Below, piece by piece: positions 38,401 through 47,600 of a DNA stretch of 64,000 nucleotides (position 1 is its first letter; each line of letters begins with the position of its first letter). The position numbers and the translations under genes are program-made. A model generated the notes under the pieces. It was not told the origin of the DNA, did no database searches, and saw nothing but the letters and a program-made list of their open reading frames with translations. Source of the stretch: Strongylocentrotus droebachiensis (Eukaryota; Echinodermata; Echinoidea; Camarodonta; Strongylocentrotidae); NCBI GenBank assembly GCA_035222895.1, contig JAVYIG010001808.1, positions 62,001 to 126,000 on the forward strand, written 5' to 3'.

Positions 38401-41400
38401 ATTACAAAATAAACATATCAATCACAATGAACAGAGATAGAATGATATAGGAGGAGAAGTGAGAAGGAAGAGAAAAAAAAAATACTTTACCTTGTATCCA
38501 GGCTTCTAATATCTTATCCTTCTCTTCAATCAGAAGTGCAGAGTCAACACCTCCAGATAGAGACAGAGAAAGAGAAGGAAACAGGAGAAGGAAAGATAAG
38601 GAAACAACAAAAGAAAGGTAGATAAGACACAGAATAGAGAAGGATGGGATGAGGAGGATGAACATGAGGACAAATTAGAGGATTTGCAAGATGGAGAACG
38701 AGAAAGAGAAGAAGGGGAAAGTCGAAAGGAGAAGAGAGAGATATAATGATATCGGAGAAGAGAGAGAAGGAAGAGAAACTAGATGGAACTTATACAGTAG
38801 GCTTGCGGATGCACTATGTGAGCGAGAGGGAGGATTGAAGAATCCTGAAAAGGACTCTCGGTAGTCTTTCTTGAGGGTGTGTAGTCCTGAAAAGGACTGT
38901 TGGTGTAGTCTTGAAAAAGACTGTTGGTTATCTTTCTTAGCTTATAGTTCTAAGGAGATCTATAGCGCTTGGAGAGGATGGGTGGCGGGAGTGGCTTGAC
39001 GTTTCAAACAGGTTGACCATCCGTCGTCAGGAGTGGAGATGGAACTTCGACTGCGCGCAGTCAAAAGTGATGCGTCCCCATAGAGCTATTTTACAAACCA
39101 AAACAGGTCTATCGGTTCTAATTTGATCACAAGCTAGTTTTTCAAACATATTGAGCCCTGTGACATTTGACCTCGTTCATTGCTTTGCAAGATACATACA
39201 TGGTTCAATTTTGGCGGGAATCCATCAATCGGCTCTTGAGATAACGCGATCACGAGAACAGGGACGTACAGACGGACAACACGAAAACATAATGCCTCCT
39301 CTACCATAAAAAGTAAATTTACCTCGTATCCTGGCTTCTAATTCTTTATCCTCCTCCTCACTCAGATCTGCAGAGTCAAAGTCATTGAAGTCAAAGTCCA
39401 ATTCTTGTCCGACAACATTGGCGGCATCCTTGTACTTCTGTGAGATAGGCACCTGCTCTGATTCACGCTGGTATTTAATGATCTGAGGCGGACCTATCTT
39501 AGGCACTCCTTGGTCCGATTTTAGGACTTCATCTTCATCAGAAAACTATTAAGAAAATACAGAATATAAACATGAATTACATTTGGCTCTAGGTATACTA
39601 ATTACATAATACAATGCACTGTATTTAGCATACCAACCAGAGACTACTAAAGAATGCATTTCCTGAAAACACACTTTGAAAGGTCAATCTGTCACAGGAG
39701 CTCCAAGAACTCCCCAGAAGGAACAAGGAGAAATCTATTTTCAGGCATAAAAATCTTAAACATATTGTTTGCCTCATTAATTACAATACAAAATCAGGTC
39801 TTCAATTACAATTGCATTATCAGTATAATTGTATATATAAAAGAATTAAAATTTACCTCTGAATCAGAATCCATCTGTAGAGGGGGTACTTCATCCTTCT
39901 CTTCTCCCTGGGTCTCTTTCACTCCATCGTCTTCCTCTACATATCTGCTGCCCTCTCTTGACTGAAGCTTGTCACTGATTGGTCCCTTACTACTGACTGA
40001 GAGGGCAGACTTGATGGGTGGTTCTGTAGGTGTCTTGGGGCGTAGCGTACCTATCAAGGATTAAACAAGAAAACATCTTGCTGTAAATCATTTGAGTGAT
40101 TAAGCAAAACATGTATCTCAACCAAGATTGCATGAGAAAAGTTAGATAAACAGTTAATGGTACGATTGTTTATTTAGCACATTTTGAAGTTCAAGAAGAT
40201 GTTTTTCTTGAAGAAACAATAGTAGATATCTGATTCAGACAGACTATATTAGGATTTGGGCTGTGTATAAAAAGTTAGAACTGCTGTAATGAGCTGTATC
40301 TGAAAAAGTATTCCAACAAGGTGAAAAGATAAGTCAACAACTTGTCACAAAAAATACAACAATGATTAAAATCACTTTTAATTATTATGGATATTATAAA
40401 GCCCTTGCTAACTCAAAATGAAACCCATCCTAAATAGGTGTTTGATCGTTAGTTTATTGGTTCCAACTGGGGAAATGGAAGTTGAAACAAAGAACCTCTT
40501 AATGACAATGGCCTTTGAAGCTAGGGCTTAGTTGGATTCTTACCTCCTATAGAAGCAAGTTCCTCTTCTGTTTTGCCTAGAAATGAGATCATTTGAAGCC
40601 AGCTCCATTCTGTCTCTGTAGCACATGATATAGTAACCCTCTCACTCCCGTCTGTTCCTTTGACCTTATGAACCTCTCTGATGGCCGGCGAGTTTACGTC
40701 CTTCTTCCGCTTACCAGCCGATGAAGGAGTATGGGACCTGCAGGTGGAAATCAATGATATTTATGCGAACTTGTAGACCAAATTGGGTGTGATCGGTCAC
40801 TCTGCAGATGGGCTCGGGGGTGTTAATAGCACTTGTGGCCTTCCATGATTTGTGATGGTTAGAAGCAATATCAATGAAGCATGATACTTTTCTATCACTA
40901 GCTTAATTAATAAAAGGTGTTTTTTCAAAATGAAATAAAAATATGCCTCAGATCAGTGCCTTACTCATCAGCTGATAAGTGAATCAAAGTGAAATTTCCT
41001 CACAGACTATTAAACGCCTACTGCTCCTAAAATAATAATTCATATTGCTTCCATAACTGAAAGTAATATATTCCATTTTACAAACCGAGGTATGGGAAAA
41101 TTCATGCAGCTGGCATGTTGGAAAAGGAAAGAAGGAAAGAGAGAGAGAGAGAATTACCTATCTGCTCCATCTCTAAATGAAACAGATCTTTCTGAGCGAG
41201 CTGACATCCTTGCTAAACTTGTTACTGTGTCTTGATCATCCTGGTTCTCTCTTGATACAGATAATCTTGATACGTCTGAATCAGAAAAACAAAAGTCAAC
41301 TTAAAAGATATTGTAAAGGAGTAAAAAGTTACATTTGTTTCAGTACAGACAACACAGCAATGAAAGAAAAAAAGCATCAGTACAAGCTTTAGTACATGGA

Positions 41401-42587
41401 GACAAGATAGAGAGAATGACAGAAAAAGAACAAAATAGTAAATATGGAGAGAGAAAGAAAAAGAGAGAAAGAAAAAGAGAGAAGAAAAGGGGTGCATGAA
41501 TTATAAATGAGAAATTTAAAAAAAAAGAGGAAAAAGCACTGCTACATGTAGCATAGTATACAATGATCCAATAATGTAATGTAATGTAACTTATATCGCG
41601 CCAAATCCACTCTGTGGAGTGCTCAAGGCGCGTGTAAACAGGAAAAACGATCAAGACTTGAAAAGGAATGTTTTGAGATGAGTTTTGAAAGAATCAGAGG
41701 ATAAACATTTGTTGATGTCTTCAGGAAGGCCATTCCATAATTTAGGACTAGAGTATGCAATCCACACCTTTTCTATTTTTATTAATTTCAGTGCATGGTT
41801 GATTCAGCTGAAAAATTGTTACAAAAACAATATACTTTATTTCCCCATTTTCTCCCCTATTTCATTATATTCAGTCAGAAATTTCTGATGAAAATGAAAT
41901 CAAAGCAAACTACAGGCTTGTGTATAATAAGTTTCTTCATATACTTGGATATTTTGCTATGTTTTTTGTATTGGATCACTTGACAATTTGAATATGACCC
42001 CCTTGTTTTGAACAGCATTTTCAACCTGCCCCTGACAAGAATTTATCTGTAGAGCCTTGATTATTTCAATTATATGCTTCAGATGATTCCTTACCAACTC
42101 CATTCTGTTGTAGTGAGACAGGGTCAGAACCGATGGGTGGAAGAGGTTCTCTCTTTCCACTTCCAGTTCTTATATCATCTGGTCCCGGTGTTGTTCCATC
42201 AGTAATATTACCTAATCCTCCTGATTTACCAGAGCATAACCTGACTGGCGTCCCACTCCCTGGAGTTCTAACAGGGCCTAGCGACTCCCTTGATATTGGT
42301 CGATCACGCTGCCCTGAATTAGCACTACCTTGTCTTGACAGGGGATTTTCCTCCAAACCCACAGTCTGTTCGTGAAGTCGCAAGTTTTCCACCGTTAATG
42401 CGGAGCCAGGGCGTTGTTGAGGCGTGCCAGGAGAGGGGGTGATTCGTGGCATGATATCGGTAGGACCAACCTGGCTTGCCGATATGGAAGCACCGTCAAT
42501 GTCCGACTCCGTTGGCATGTTGGACACGTCTTCCTCCTCCATTATTAAATCCGTCATAATAGGATCAATATCACTCAGGTCGGCCAT
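23425..42587 (-). CDS. ERICH6: ERICH6/FAM194-domain protein, 15 coding exons
   Basis: The molecular role of this glutamate-rich family is poorly known. Exons, 5' to 3': 42587-42095, 41275-41158, 40737-40544, 40050-39857, 39545-39323, 37970-37744, 37020-36798, 30909-30811, 29675-29512, 28050-27956, 27091-26933, 25894-25666, 24900-24821, 23599-23425, plus optional 38550-38491, making 15. Without the optional exon phases agree at every junction: 890 codons plus stop. The N-terminal 400 residues are acidic, Ser/Pro-rich and probably disordered. CEFC at 460-463 and FCC at 485-487 may bind zinc. The FAM194 domain spans about 650-832, with FEDGTGAV, YPSGALAIL, FEPNGNGTCYHGNGNI, PFQPLCFSLNQQISVRCMMQ and CRFNAGAKLK. 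The start AAGATGGCC is a strong Kozak context. The acceptor at 30909 is uncertain: an open, Cys-rich frame continues upstream to 30967. Confidence 0.9.
23640..23798. mobile_element. Foldback MITE, family M4
   Basis: TACAGCCAAACCTGTCTATA on the left is the imperfect inverse of the right end, which reads GCAGGTTTGACTGTA. Two internal motifs, CAAGGGAAACACA, repeat in direct orientation. There is no coding capacity. Elements of this sequence type are common in marine invertebrate genomes. Confidence 0.6.
23948..24101. repeat. Near-perfect 154-bp palindrome
   Basis: Two 77-base arms meet with no spacer between 24024 and 24025. I see one mismatch inside the arms and one at the centre. Each arm carries GACCACTCAAGGGAGACAAG. 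It shares GACCAC-type motifs with the neighbouring M4 element, so it may be a young foldback relative. It lies downstream of the exon at 24821-24900, in the last intron of the ERICH6-like gene. Confidence 0.9.
24149..24345 (-). mobile_element. tRNA-derived SINE, family C (reverse)
   Basis: Read on the minus strand it begins AGAGGTGTTGTGGTCTGATG and continues into the family body with TGACCCAGGTGTAG. It is diverged from the 10120 copy and intronic. Confidence 0.7.
25198..25400 (+). mobile_element. tRNA-derived SINE, family B
   Basis: The tRNA-like head GCGCGATAGCTCAGCCGTTA and B box GGGTTCGAAACC are followed by a body containing CCCTTTGGTAAGGCATTAAT and a CAGTCAGGTG tail. A reverse copy sits at 52640-52832. 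The 3' acceptor stem is replaced by SINE body, so this is not a tRNA gene. Confidence 0.8.
26425..26719. mobile_element. Foldback MITE, family M1 (diverged copy)
   Basis: The ends read AGGGTTGTTTCACAAAGACT and GTCTTTGTGAAACACCCCCC. Internal arms also pair: CAAGTTGGACTTAACTATG faces CATAGTTAGTCCAACTTAAA. It is intronic in the ERICH6-like gene. Confidence 0.8.
28472..29219. mobile_element. Non-autonomous piggyBac-type element
   Basis: The element starts CCCTAATAAGGCC and ends GGCCTTATTAGGG. It is flanked on both sides by TTAA (28468-28471 and 29220-29223), the target-site duplication of piggyBac transposons. The 748-base interior has no transposase frame, so it would depend on an enzyme made elsewhere. 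Clean termini suggest fairly recent insertion. It lies in an ERICH6-like intron. Confidence 0.85.
30484..30546. repeat. (GA)n simple repeat
   Basis: GAGA-rich purine tract on the + strand, just downstream of the ERICH6-like exon at 30811-30909 in gene orientation. The Ser/Leu-rich minus-strand frames over it are artefacts. Confidence 0.85.
34100..34510 (+). mobile_element. SINE family C interrupted by an M1 MITE
   Basis: The SINE body reads TTTTGCCACTCTCCATCCA, is broken by the MITE at 34136-34446, then resumes AGGTGATGTAAATGGGTAC. Compared with the uninterrupted copies, this shows that the MITE inserted into an existing SINE. The outer limits are approximate. Confidence 0.7.
34136..34446. 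mobile_element. Foldback MITE, family M1, nested in a SINE
   Basis: The termini are GGGGTGTTTCACAAAGATCC and its inverse GGATCTTTGTGAAACACCCC. CCAGG occurs on both flanks and once in the empty SINE, so the target duplication may be CCAGG, or CAG if the ends are longer. The G-run makes the exact boundary ambiguous. Confidence 0.8.
34914..35006. mobile_element. Short foldback element, family M2
   Basis: AAGGGTGTTAA on the left faces TTAACACCCTT on the right, with further outer pairing between ATATCATCTGTTA and the inverse of TAACGGACGATAT. Related to 10707-10788. Confidence 0.65.
38322..38400. repeat. Possible retroposon tail
   Basis: TTCAATTCGATTCAAGGTTT followed by AT-rich sequence resembles the 3' ends of old invertebrate LINEs. 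A similar CAAGATTCAAGATTTTATTG motif occurs at 62078-62100. No coding remnant is seen. Confidence 0.3.
38491..38550 (-). CDS. ERICH6: Candidate cassette mini-exon of the ERICH6-like gene
   Basis: This 60-base segment encodes VDSALLIEEKDKILEAWIQ and closely copies the 3' end of the exon at 39323-39545 (DSADLSEEEDKELEARIR). It has its own pyrimidine-rich acceptor ending TCTGGAG and a GTAAAG donor. Both ends are phase 1, so inclusion adds 20 residues without shifting the frame. It may be a used alternative exon or an unspliced relic. The acidic cluster is weakened compared with the parent. Confidence 0.5.
38841..38922 (-). other. Three iterated 6-bp hairpins with TTTC loops
   Basis: On the minus strand AGTCTTTTTCAAGACT, AGTCCTTTTCAGGACT and AGTCCTTTTCAGGATT occur at 38922-38907, 38898-38883 and 38856-38841. 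Each has a six-base stem (the last with one imperfect pair) and a TTTC loop. Two of them are parts of a 24-base direct repeat. They lie in an ERICH6-like intron. Confidence 0.6.
41562..41760. repeat. Interspersed repeat fragment, class uncertain
   Basis: ACTTATATCGCGCCAAATCC and CTCAAGGCGCG are motifs found at the 3' ends of many marine invertebrate retroposons. No coding frame or terminal repeat supports a firmer call. Intronic in the ERICH6-like gene. Confidence 0.35.
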
Positions 42588-44605
42588 CTTGGGGATATGT
42601 TTACTTTCAGATCAATGGAAGATTCATAAATCCTTGTTGGTCATGTCTGTTACAATGTAGCTTTTCCTTTCTCCTGCTCTACCTATTGAAATAATGATGA
42701 ACAAATATAAAAACAATTATGAAATAAAAAGTTACAATACGTAAAAGACTAAATGTACAGCTGTAGTTTGCTGAATTAAAGTAAAAGAATGTCAAAGGAG
42801 CTTATATATATATCTCAAATTTGAAATCTTTGTTGGTGGATTTCTTGGAATTAGAATCAGGTTAAAATGTAAAATTAAATAAGTTTTAAGCAGAGGGCCT
42901 AGCGCTCGCGTTATTTCCACTTCCAGATTGGCTTTCTCCAAAAGTTATCTATCGTAATGAGGATCTGAGACATAACAGTAGATAACTTCACACAGGCGCG
43001 CGCCCGCTTGCAACCCACCATCGGTATGCACTTGTATTGTGGACCGGTTTGCTGTGAAACCTGTGAAAAAGTGTATACTAATATTAAAGTTTATCTGAAA
43101 AATACTCCAAAAATAACAAGAAAATTGACACGAAACAGGTGATAAACATAACGACTTTTAACTCATGATCTTTATTTGGACATTTAATGAAGATTTACTT
43201 CATTTTTGGTATGTTTTAGTAGGGTATCTCCACGTCGGAGTTACGGGTCAAATTTTGGATAGGTTTCTGAACAAGCGCAAAAAAAGTGCCTTCTTCTTCT
43301 TCTTCGGGTTGACCGTTGAGTCTACGTCTGCCTCATTCACAATTGAAGATTCTTGCACTGTTGCAGACTGATGAGGAGTGAGTGTGAGTTGTGCGTGGAC
43401 CGTGGTACAATAACATAACAGTTAAATTTACTGTTCAATAACAATAACATAAACATAGTCTAGACCGTCACCTAGATCTAGATCTTCTTGGATCTTGGAT
43501 TCTTTTCCTCCTAAATCCTGAAATACTCCGAAGAAGAGTTCTGACTGGAGGTGGTGGAGGGTGGATCTACATAACAACATGGTGCAGGTGAAAGTAAAAA
43601 GTTAAAAAGTGTCTAGATCTAGATCTAGTCAATTTACTTAAAACTTAGAAATTTAGAACTCTTGAATGTTATTGTTAGCCTAGAATTATTGTTTTGTTAT
43701 TTTTATTGTTAACATTATTCACAAAACAACGTAACATAACATAGATCTAGAGTCTAGTAGTAGTAGGTCTAGTAGTACTTGAGTCAGCCTTGAGGCAAAT
43801 TTTTGTAAAATTCACTGGCGTTTGATCTAGACCCCTACACCATGATCATGAAGACTATGATGTAGCAGACCTAATCAGCTCAGCTCAGATCATGTTTTGA
43901 ATTGACAAATCGAAATCAAAATTAAAATGACAACGAATATTCATTGGCTTGCATTTATTCTTTTTCCTCGCCTCATTATCCACGTTTTAAATTGTCAAGA
44001 CTGTCTGACATTTTCACTTTAAATAGAAAACATAATCTACAGTCCACACTTACAGTAATCATTCATCAAATATCAGAACGAGGTCGTGTCGCGTCGGCAA
44101 ATTGCACAGTAATGCTCGTCATGTCACTCCAGATTAGATCCAGCGGAATTGTATCCCCGATGATGCCGACTTCTCCGGGGGGATGGTTCGCTCAGGATCC
44201 GCAAAGAATTCACCGGGTGCTGTTGTTTGCAGCGCTGGTCATGGTGACTGTCATATGATTGCAAGAAGCGTCACGATTGGTCTATTTTCAGCAGACGATC
44301 TTTAGACGTAACATCTTCGTTTGGAAAATAATTATATTTATTTTGTCATTAACACGAAATATTTAATAGTTTTTTTCTAAACTAGTAACATTTTTCAATT
44401 TTTTTTAAAATAATTCATCTGAACAATATTTCATTTTTTGTATATAAAATCCATCAAATTTCAGATATATACCAATTAAATTGACAAAGCGACTGAACTG
44501 TGAAAGCTGATGAAATATTCTGTGAATGGCTATTTTCTACGATTTTTAACATTTTAGAGTAGTTTCTGGTTCGAGTTACAACTCTTTACACCTTCGTATG
44601 GAAAA
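42588..44605. promoter_or_regulatory. Divergent intergenic region, ERICH6-like / PARL
   Basis: About 2 kb separates the two divergent start codons. The ERICH6-like side has a probable short 5' UTR just above 42587, where TTTCAATAG on the minus strand (near 42684) could be a leader acceptor. Repeats of CTAGATCT cluster at 43470-43760. No TATA box or defined promoter element was recognised. The frame at 43944-44258 has no recognisable homology. Confidence 0.4.
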
Positions 44606-47600
44606 ATGTACACGATGAATGTCCTTTTGTCAAGTATACGTACATTTCCGGGACGGTAAGAAGTTATTTGCATCTACAAATTGATATAGATTGCTTCATC
44701 CAGTCCCATCTATTTAAAAAAGTGTGATGCCTAATGACTAATGTGTTGTTTGTTGCCTGAATTGATGAAATTAGAAATGACTGTTTTCGGTGTAGATCTA
44801 TCATCTAGCTAGGTCTAGCTTAGATATTGGAGCAGTGCTCATAAATTGGTTATATTGTTGATAATGAAAACAGCTGTTTCCTAATGTCAATGATGATGAA
44901 GTAGCTGAACATGATCATGATGAAGTCGAAGAGGAGGCCGGAGGAGAGAAGGAGAAGAATAAAAAGTGAAAGTTTTGGTAACATGATTGTTGAAAAATGA
45001 TGATTGATGGAAAATTGTGTGATTTTTGTACGAAATTTTCCTTGTTACGCCATGTAAAATTGATTTCATGTTGATCGTCCCTGCCCGCTTCCTTTTTTCC
45101 GCCCGCCTCCTTATATTTGATATTTGATATTTTCTTTTTATTCAGAAAACAACACAGAATACTTACCATATGCATCTTTTCCACCTTTTCTTCAAATACG
45201 CTGTTCAAATATTCTTGTACAAACATACTAAGACTCTAGAAAAAATTGTATTGAAATGTAGAGTGGTTGATATGCTATATGATCGGCGATATGCTGAAGT
45301 GAATCTGCGCTAAAAAATGATGCGATGATGCATGCGCTGCGCATGCATATATCGCATGTATATGCTTGAGTCGAGGAGCTAGCTAGAGATGAGTCGATCA
45401 AGTCGACTGATCATCGCATCGCAGATACCTCACGATAGCGCGGCCGCTCTCTAGCGTTGGATTTCAGACAGCATGCATGCGCATGCAACGACTTGCATAC
45501 TACAGCAACGTTGGTTGATGTACATATTCAATTATATACTATTTGTACACGCGGCAGCCATCTTGGGAAAAATATCAAATATCAAATAACATAGTACACC
45601 CTCCTCTTTTTCAAAAAATCCGGACGATCAACATGTAATCAATTTTACATGGCCTTATATTCCTTATACTCAACTAGGTCTACTGTACTATCAAACATGC
45701 GAAAAATCCTGAAAAAAATTCTCAAACCACAAAGATATATATGGTTTTCTTTGAAGGCGTCGCTATGCAACACCCTCTAAAGTCTAACTACAGTAGACTA
45801 CAGTAAAGTCTCCCAACCAATTTTTGAATTTTCGCAACTGTTTTTCCATAAAAATAAGACATATAACAACAGGCTTTTAAACTGTGTTAAAGCTAAAGAC
45901 CAGTTATGGTCATGCAATTGCATAGTCAATGAAACGTTTTGAAATCGATCAGAAAAGGTTAATCATCTAGCATAGATGTACTGCAAGGTTCTGGAATCAT
46001 CAAAATTATAAGAAATTTGGCCAAGTCTTCATAAAGTTAGAAGCACTGTACACAGAAAGATGTATATGGGACTACACACACGTGCGCGACACATGCATTT
46101 GTATCCCTCAACAGTATATAGATTTACTAATTTGACAAATATATCAATTAGTAGGCGGCTTCCCGTCAAAATTGCTATCGTCATGTAATATTCAAAACAT
46201 ATTCTTTCACATGATTGGTAATAAGAGCTTCCATTTCATTTTTTGAAATTGGGGCGTTTCCAATACTGGTCTTTACCTTTAACACTTAAATGTTTGGAAT
46301 GGTAGGATAGGGCCGATTTATTTCTTTGTGATGATTTACATTCACCTAAGATTGAAGTGAATTATAATAATATAGTTGGGAGAATTCAGGAATTGATCAG
46401 ATCAGTTTTCCCAATTTTTATCATTAATAATGGTCTGTTTTCACTCAAAATTTCAGATTATCTTTATTTGTACATTTAGCATTGACTACCTTATTAGCAC
46501 CATTTTCTAACATCTGAACAATGTTACTAAGTCCCTTTAAAAGGTTGGCCAGGCTAGCTAGGCTAAGTCCCTATATTACTATAAGTCTTCATCTTTGAGA
46601 AAGAGGAGGAAAAGAAGCACACCAGCAACAGCTTGAGAAAGAATACTTGAATTCTGTCGACATAAAATAAAAAATGTTGACCTTTGTATTTCATGCAATT
46701 GTAGGGTGGCCTATAGATACATGTAGCTAAGATTGGGCATGGCATGAACTTACAGAGAGTAAGAATACACACATGTTCGCTCCTTGCTTGCCTGTGAAGA
46801 ATTGCCTGAGATTACAATCATAGAAGCATTAGGATACTTTTTTAACATGTTGCACCCTCTATTGAAATCTCAAAATTTTCAAACACCACTGTTAAAAACT
46901 CACCAGAATACACTCAACCAACAACTAATAGTCAACCTAAAAAGTAGTAAAATGCAACCAATTTTATTTACCAATGTTGGACAAAATACTTTGATCATTT
47001 TAATCAGAAATCTATTGTCGATCCTGGCTAATTGTCGCTTTGTAATTATTGTGTGCATTTCTTGGTTGCTGCTTGTGCTGAATCTCTGTGTAAACTCGAT
47101 GTACACAAATTCAGGCATAAAAAGTGTTCTGTTCAAAATATATAGCTTCATACAATCAATGTAAATCTAATCATTTTATATTATGATCAGTAACATTTTG
47201 ATTTTATTTTACTATCTTCTCTATTGTAGGACGAAGCAAGTGGTACTTTCAGACTTGAAGCTATCCCAGTGGAGATCATTTAAACGAGCAGCACCAGAAG
47301 GGAAAGGATTGTCCAGGAAAACCAAGAAGAAAATTGTAGATGTCAAATTTGACAAGGCTCACCTCGAGCAGTTTAACGTTGTTTATGAAGATGTTCCCAA
47401 GAAACTTCCATTCAGCAGGCTTTTCAAACCTTTCGTCTTTGCAGGAGTTGTAAGTGGAAGCACAAAACTTTTCCTTTGACTTAGTTTCAAACTTTTAAGA
47501 AAAGATTCCCCCTTAGAATATAATTCAATAATTTAATAAAGTAAATAAAAAGGGATAATTTATTTAAAGCATTTAAAACTCAGCAGGATGATTCTAACTA

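Noticed and set aside
38995-39032. Hammerhead-ribozyme-like core on the minus strand (CTGACGA then GAAACGTC)
   Set aside because: The bases between the core blocks do not form a convincing stem II. The motif resembles a common retroelement tail.
43944-44258. 104-residue frame upstream of PARL
   Set aside because: No recognisable homology, and its phase does not join the PARL exon at 47230. The exon at 44606-44655 does.
44887-45226. Minus-strand frames before the inverted-arm element
   Set aside because: Low-complexity Ser/Pro/Lys translations overlapping an inverted repeat, with no family resemblance.
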